This document shows positions 21,225-22,016 of a stretch of 22,016 nt of DNA, in pieces. The notes below the pieces were generated by a model that saw nothing but the letters and a program-made list of their open reading frames with translations, searched no databases and was not told where the DNA came from. Location: IMG/VR virus record IMGVR_UViG_3300034073_000893, positions 1 through 22,016 of that record; one strand, 5' to 3'. The stretch comes from a virus. Numbering within the stretch: the first letter of the stretch is position 1; each line of letters begins with the position of its first letter. The position numbers and the translations under genes are program-made.

Positions 21225-21455
21225 TCAAGAATTATACACAAGAACACCATTGCTATCTGTTTTGAATCCGTGTGAAGCCAACTCCTCTTCCCACAAGGAC
21301 TTCCACTTGGTAAGCTCTTTCATAGCCTGTATGTGGCTTTCTCTTTGCGATCTTGTGATGTATGTGATGTACCTATACCACTTCAACTTCTTGAAAGAGT
21401 TTGAACTTACTCTAAGTTTTTGTACAAATAGCTCATCTTCTTTAGATACATTCAT
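21225..21455 (-). CDS. Small basic helical protein, function unknown
   Basis: 76 residues from the ATG at 21455, which has AAGGAG six to seven bases upstream. The frame is open to a GTG at 21605 and the added part is hydrophobic, but there is no ribosome binding site there and hairpins end just before it, so I use 21455. The protein has SFKKLKWYRYITYITRSQRE (about 20-39) and KELTKWKSLWEEELASHGF (about 46-64), rich in Lys, Trp and Tyr, and ends GVLVYNS. It may bind nucleic acid. Family not recognised. Confidence 0.7.
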   Translation of the reverse strand: MNVSKEDELFVQKLRVSSNSFKKLKWYRYITYITRSQRESHIQAMKELTKWKSLWEEELASHGFKTDSNGVLVYNS

Positions 21456-21611
21456 ATCTACTCCTTTATATTTAATATAACTATATCTCTTATCCCTTGG
21501 TGAATCTTTTGAAGATACAGTTCGCCCTACTCTCATCAGCATTACCTGTATGAAAGCAGAACCTGTAATCAAAAGAGTCACCAAGAGCTTATCCCCCGGA
21601 GCCACATGTTG

Positions 21612-21845
21612 TCAAGCTTTAGGCTTGATGTGTACATTTCTAGTTGTAGGTACACAGACACAGTTGAGAATTTCTTGTCAGGTCTTCTCAAACACAATAG
21701 AGTAGGCTACAATCCTGTCTACTGCACATACTTACCTCAGTCCCTCCGCGTCTTGGACGTAGAACTTACACCGACTGTCTAGTACCTGTTGTTAAGAGAT
21801 ACACTACCGAAGTGTAAGAGCTATGAATGCTTTTACACATTCAAT
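21612..21845 (-). ncRNA. Chain of hairpins starting at a promoter, candidate structured RNA or leader
   Basis: About 234 bases from the predicted start of the 21852-21880 promoter. In transcription order the inverted repeats are 21838-21843/21824-21829 (6 bp), 21811-21816/21800-21805 (6), 21773-21777/21738-21742 (5, enclosing 21756-21759/21749-21752), 21685-21691/21664-21670 (7), 21650-21656/21629-21635 (7) and 21623-21628/21612-21617 (6). The first hairpin begins about two bases from the predicted 5' end. Short frames exist, such as MCSRQ.. of 13 codons with GAGGT before it near 21727, but none is convincing. It may be a small RNA or a regulated leader of the 76-residue gene. Confidence 0.45.
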
Positions 21846-21851
21846 ACCTAA

Positions 21852-21880
21852 ATTGTACCACGACTATGCTAAAAAGTCAA
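21852..21880 (-). promoter_or_regulatory. Sigma70-type promoter upstream of the hairpin chain
   Basis: On the minus strand TTGACT (21880-21875), 17 bases, TACAAT (21857-21852), with GTGG in front of the -10. The predicted start is near 21845. No gene with a good ribosome binding site begins for almost 400 bases downstream, so the product is either a long leader or a non-coding RNA. Confidence 0.8.
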
Positions 21881-21951
21881 TACATAGTAAGGTAAAATGA
21901 CTAAATTTGTTGCAAATATAGGTAGAGTTATGCTACAATAGGTCTTATTTC

Positions 21952-22016
21952 TTAAAACCCTGTACAGAACGCTCTAAAAACGATTTTAACCTCGTACCCT
22001 ACCTCGGGTATTCCTG
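21952..22016 (-). CDS. Possible C-terminal end of a gene beyond the right edge
   Basis: One minus-strand frame is open from the window edge to TAA at 21952-21954. It gives about 20 residues, GIPEVGYEVKIVFRAF and a few more. The composition looks coding, and the following gap with a strong promoter would suit the end of an upstream operon. Too short for a name. Confidence 0.35.
   Translation of the reverse strand, partial: GIPEVGYEVKIVFRAFCTGF

Noticed and set aside
21456-21605. GTG-started hydrophobic N-terminus ahead of the 76-residue protein
   Set aside because: No ribosome binding site at 21605, while AAGGAG precedes the ATG at 21455. It remains possible that a short membrane peptide is made.
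1-22016. CRISPR arrays, insertion sequences or integrase attachment sites
   Set aside because: No regularly spaced repeats, no transposase or integrase frame and no long direct repeats were seen on either strand.

Overview
The window is part of a double-stranded DNA phage genome with a contractile tail (myovirus-type). Every gene I can support lies on the minus strand, so transcription runs from high to low coordinates. The host is probably a Gram-negative bacterium, perhaps a gammaproteobacterium. The reasons are sigma70-type promoters close to the textbook consensus, three tRNA genes with encoded CCA ends, and a member of the N4 gp49/Sf6 gp66 family. I cannot name the phage.

Right part (about 22016 to 16590) is accessory and early-type DNA. 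At the edge is a possible gene tail. A strong promoter (21852-21880) follows, and from its predicted start runs a leader built of successive hairpins (21612-21845). Then come small genes: a 76-residue protein, a 121-residue protein, two overlapping mini-proteins with paired cysteines, and a conserved 161-residue phage protein. A perfect consensus promoter (19854-19882) starts a second unit: a 30-residue micro-gene, tRNA-Met(CAU), tRNA-Arg(UCU), three small genes, tRNA-Gly(UCC) and a terminator. A third group holds a helix-turn-helix protein, the N4 gp49-like protein, a basic protein that could be the small terminase, a GC-rich 87-residue gene and a 49-residue gene. About 400 bases dense in hairpins follow (16609-17007), then a 121-residue protein.

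Left part (about 16200 to 1) is the morphogenesis module, started by another consensus promoter (16162-16190). Its order is large terminase (interrupted by an intein), portal, XkdF-type prohead protease, coiled-coil capsid-assembly protein, decoration protein, major capsid protein, terminator, a small coiled-coil protein, head-tail connector, head closure protein, HK97 gp10-like neck protein, tail terminator, tail sheath, a free-standing HNH-AP2 homing endonuclease with its own promoter, three related tail-tube-like proteins, the tail assembly chaperone pair made by -1 frameshifting, tape measure protein, and the start of a baseplate/Dit-like protein.

The most notable points are: an apparent class 3 (Trp-Cys-Thr) intein with an intact LAGLIDADG endonuclease inside the Walker A loop of the terminase; a canonical GGGAAAC slippery site; three tandem tube-like paralogs; two homing elements in one structural module; and two long, strongly structured non-coding stretches of unknown function.
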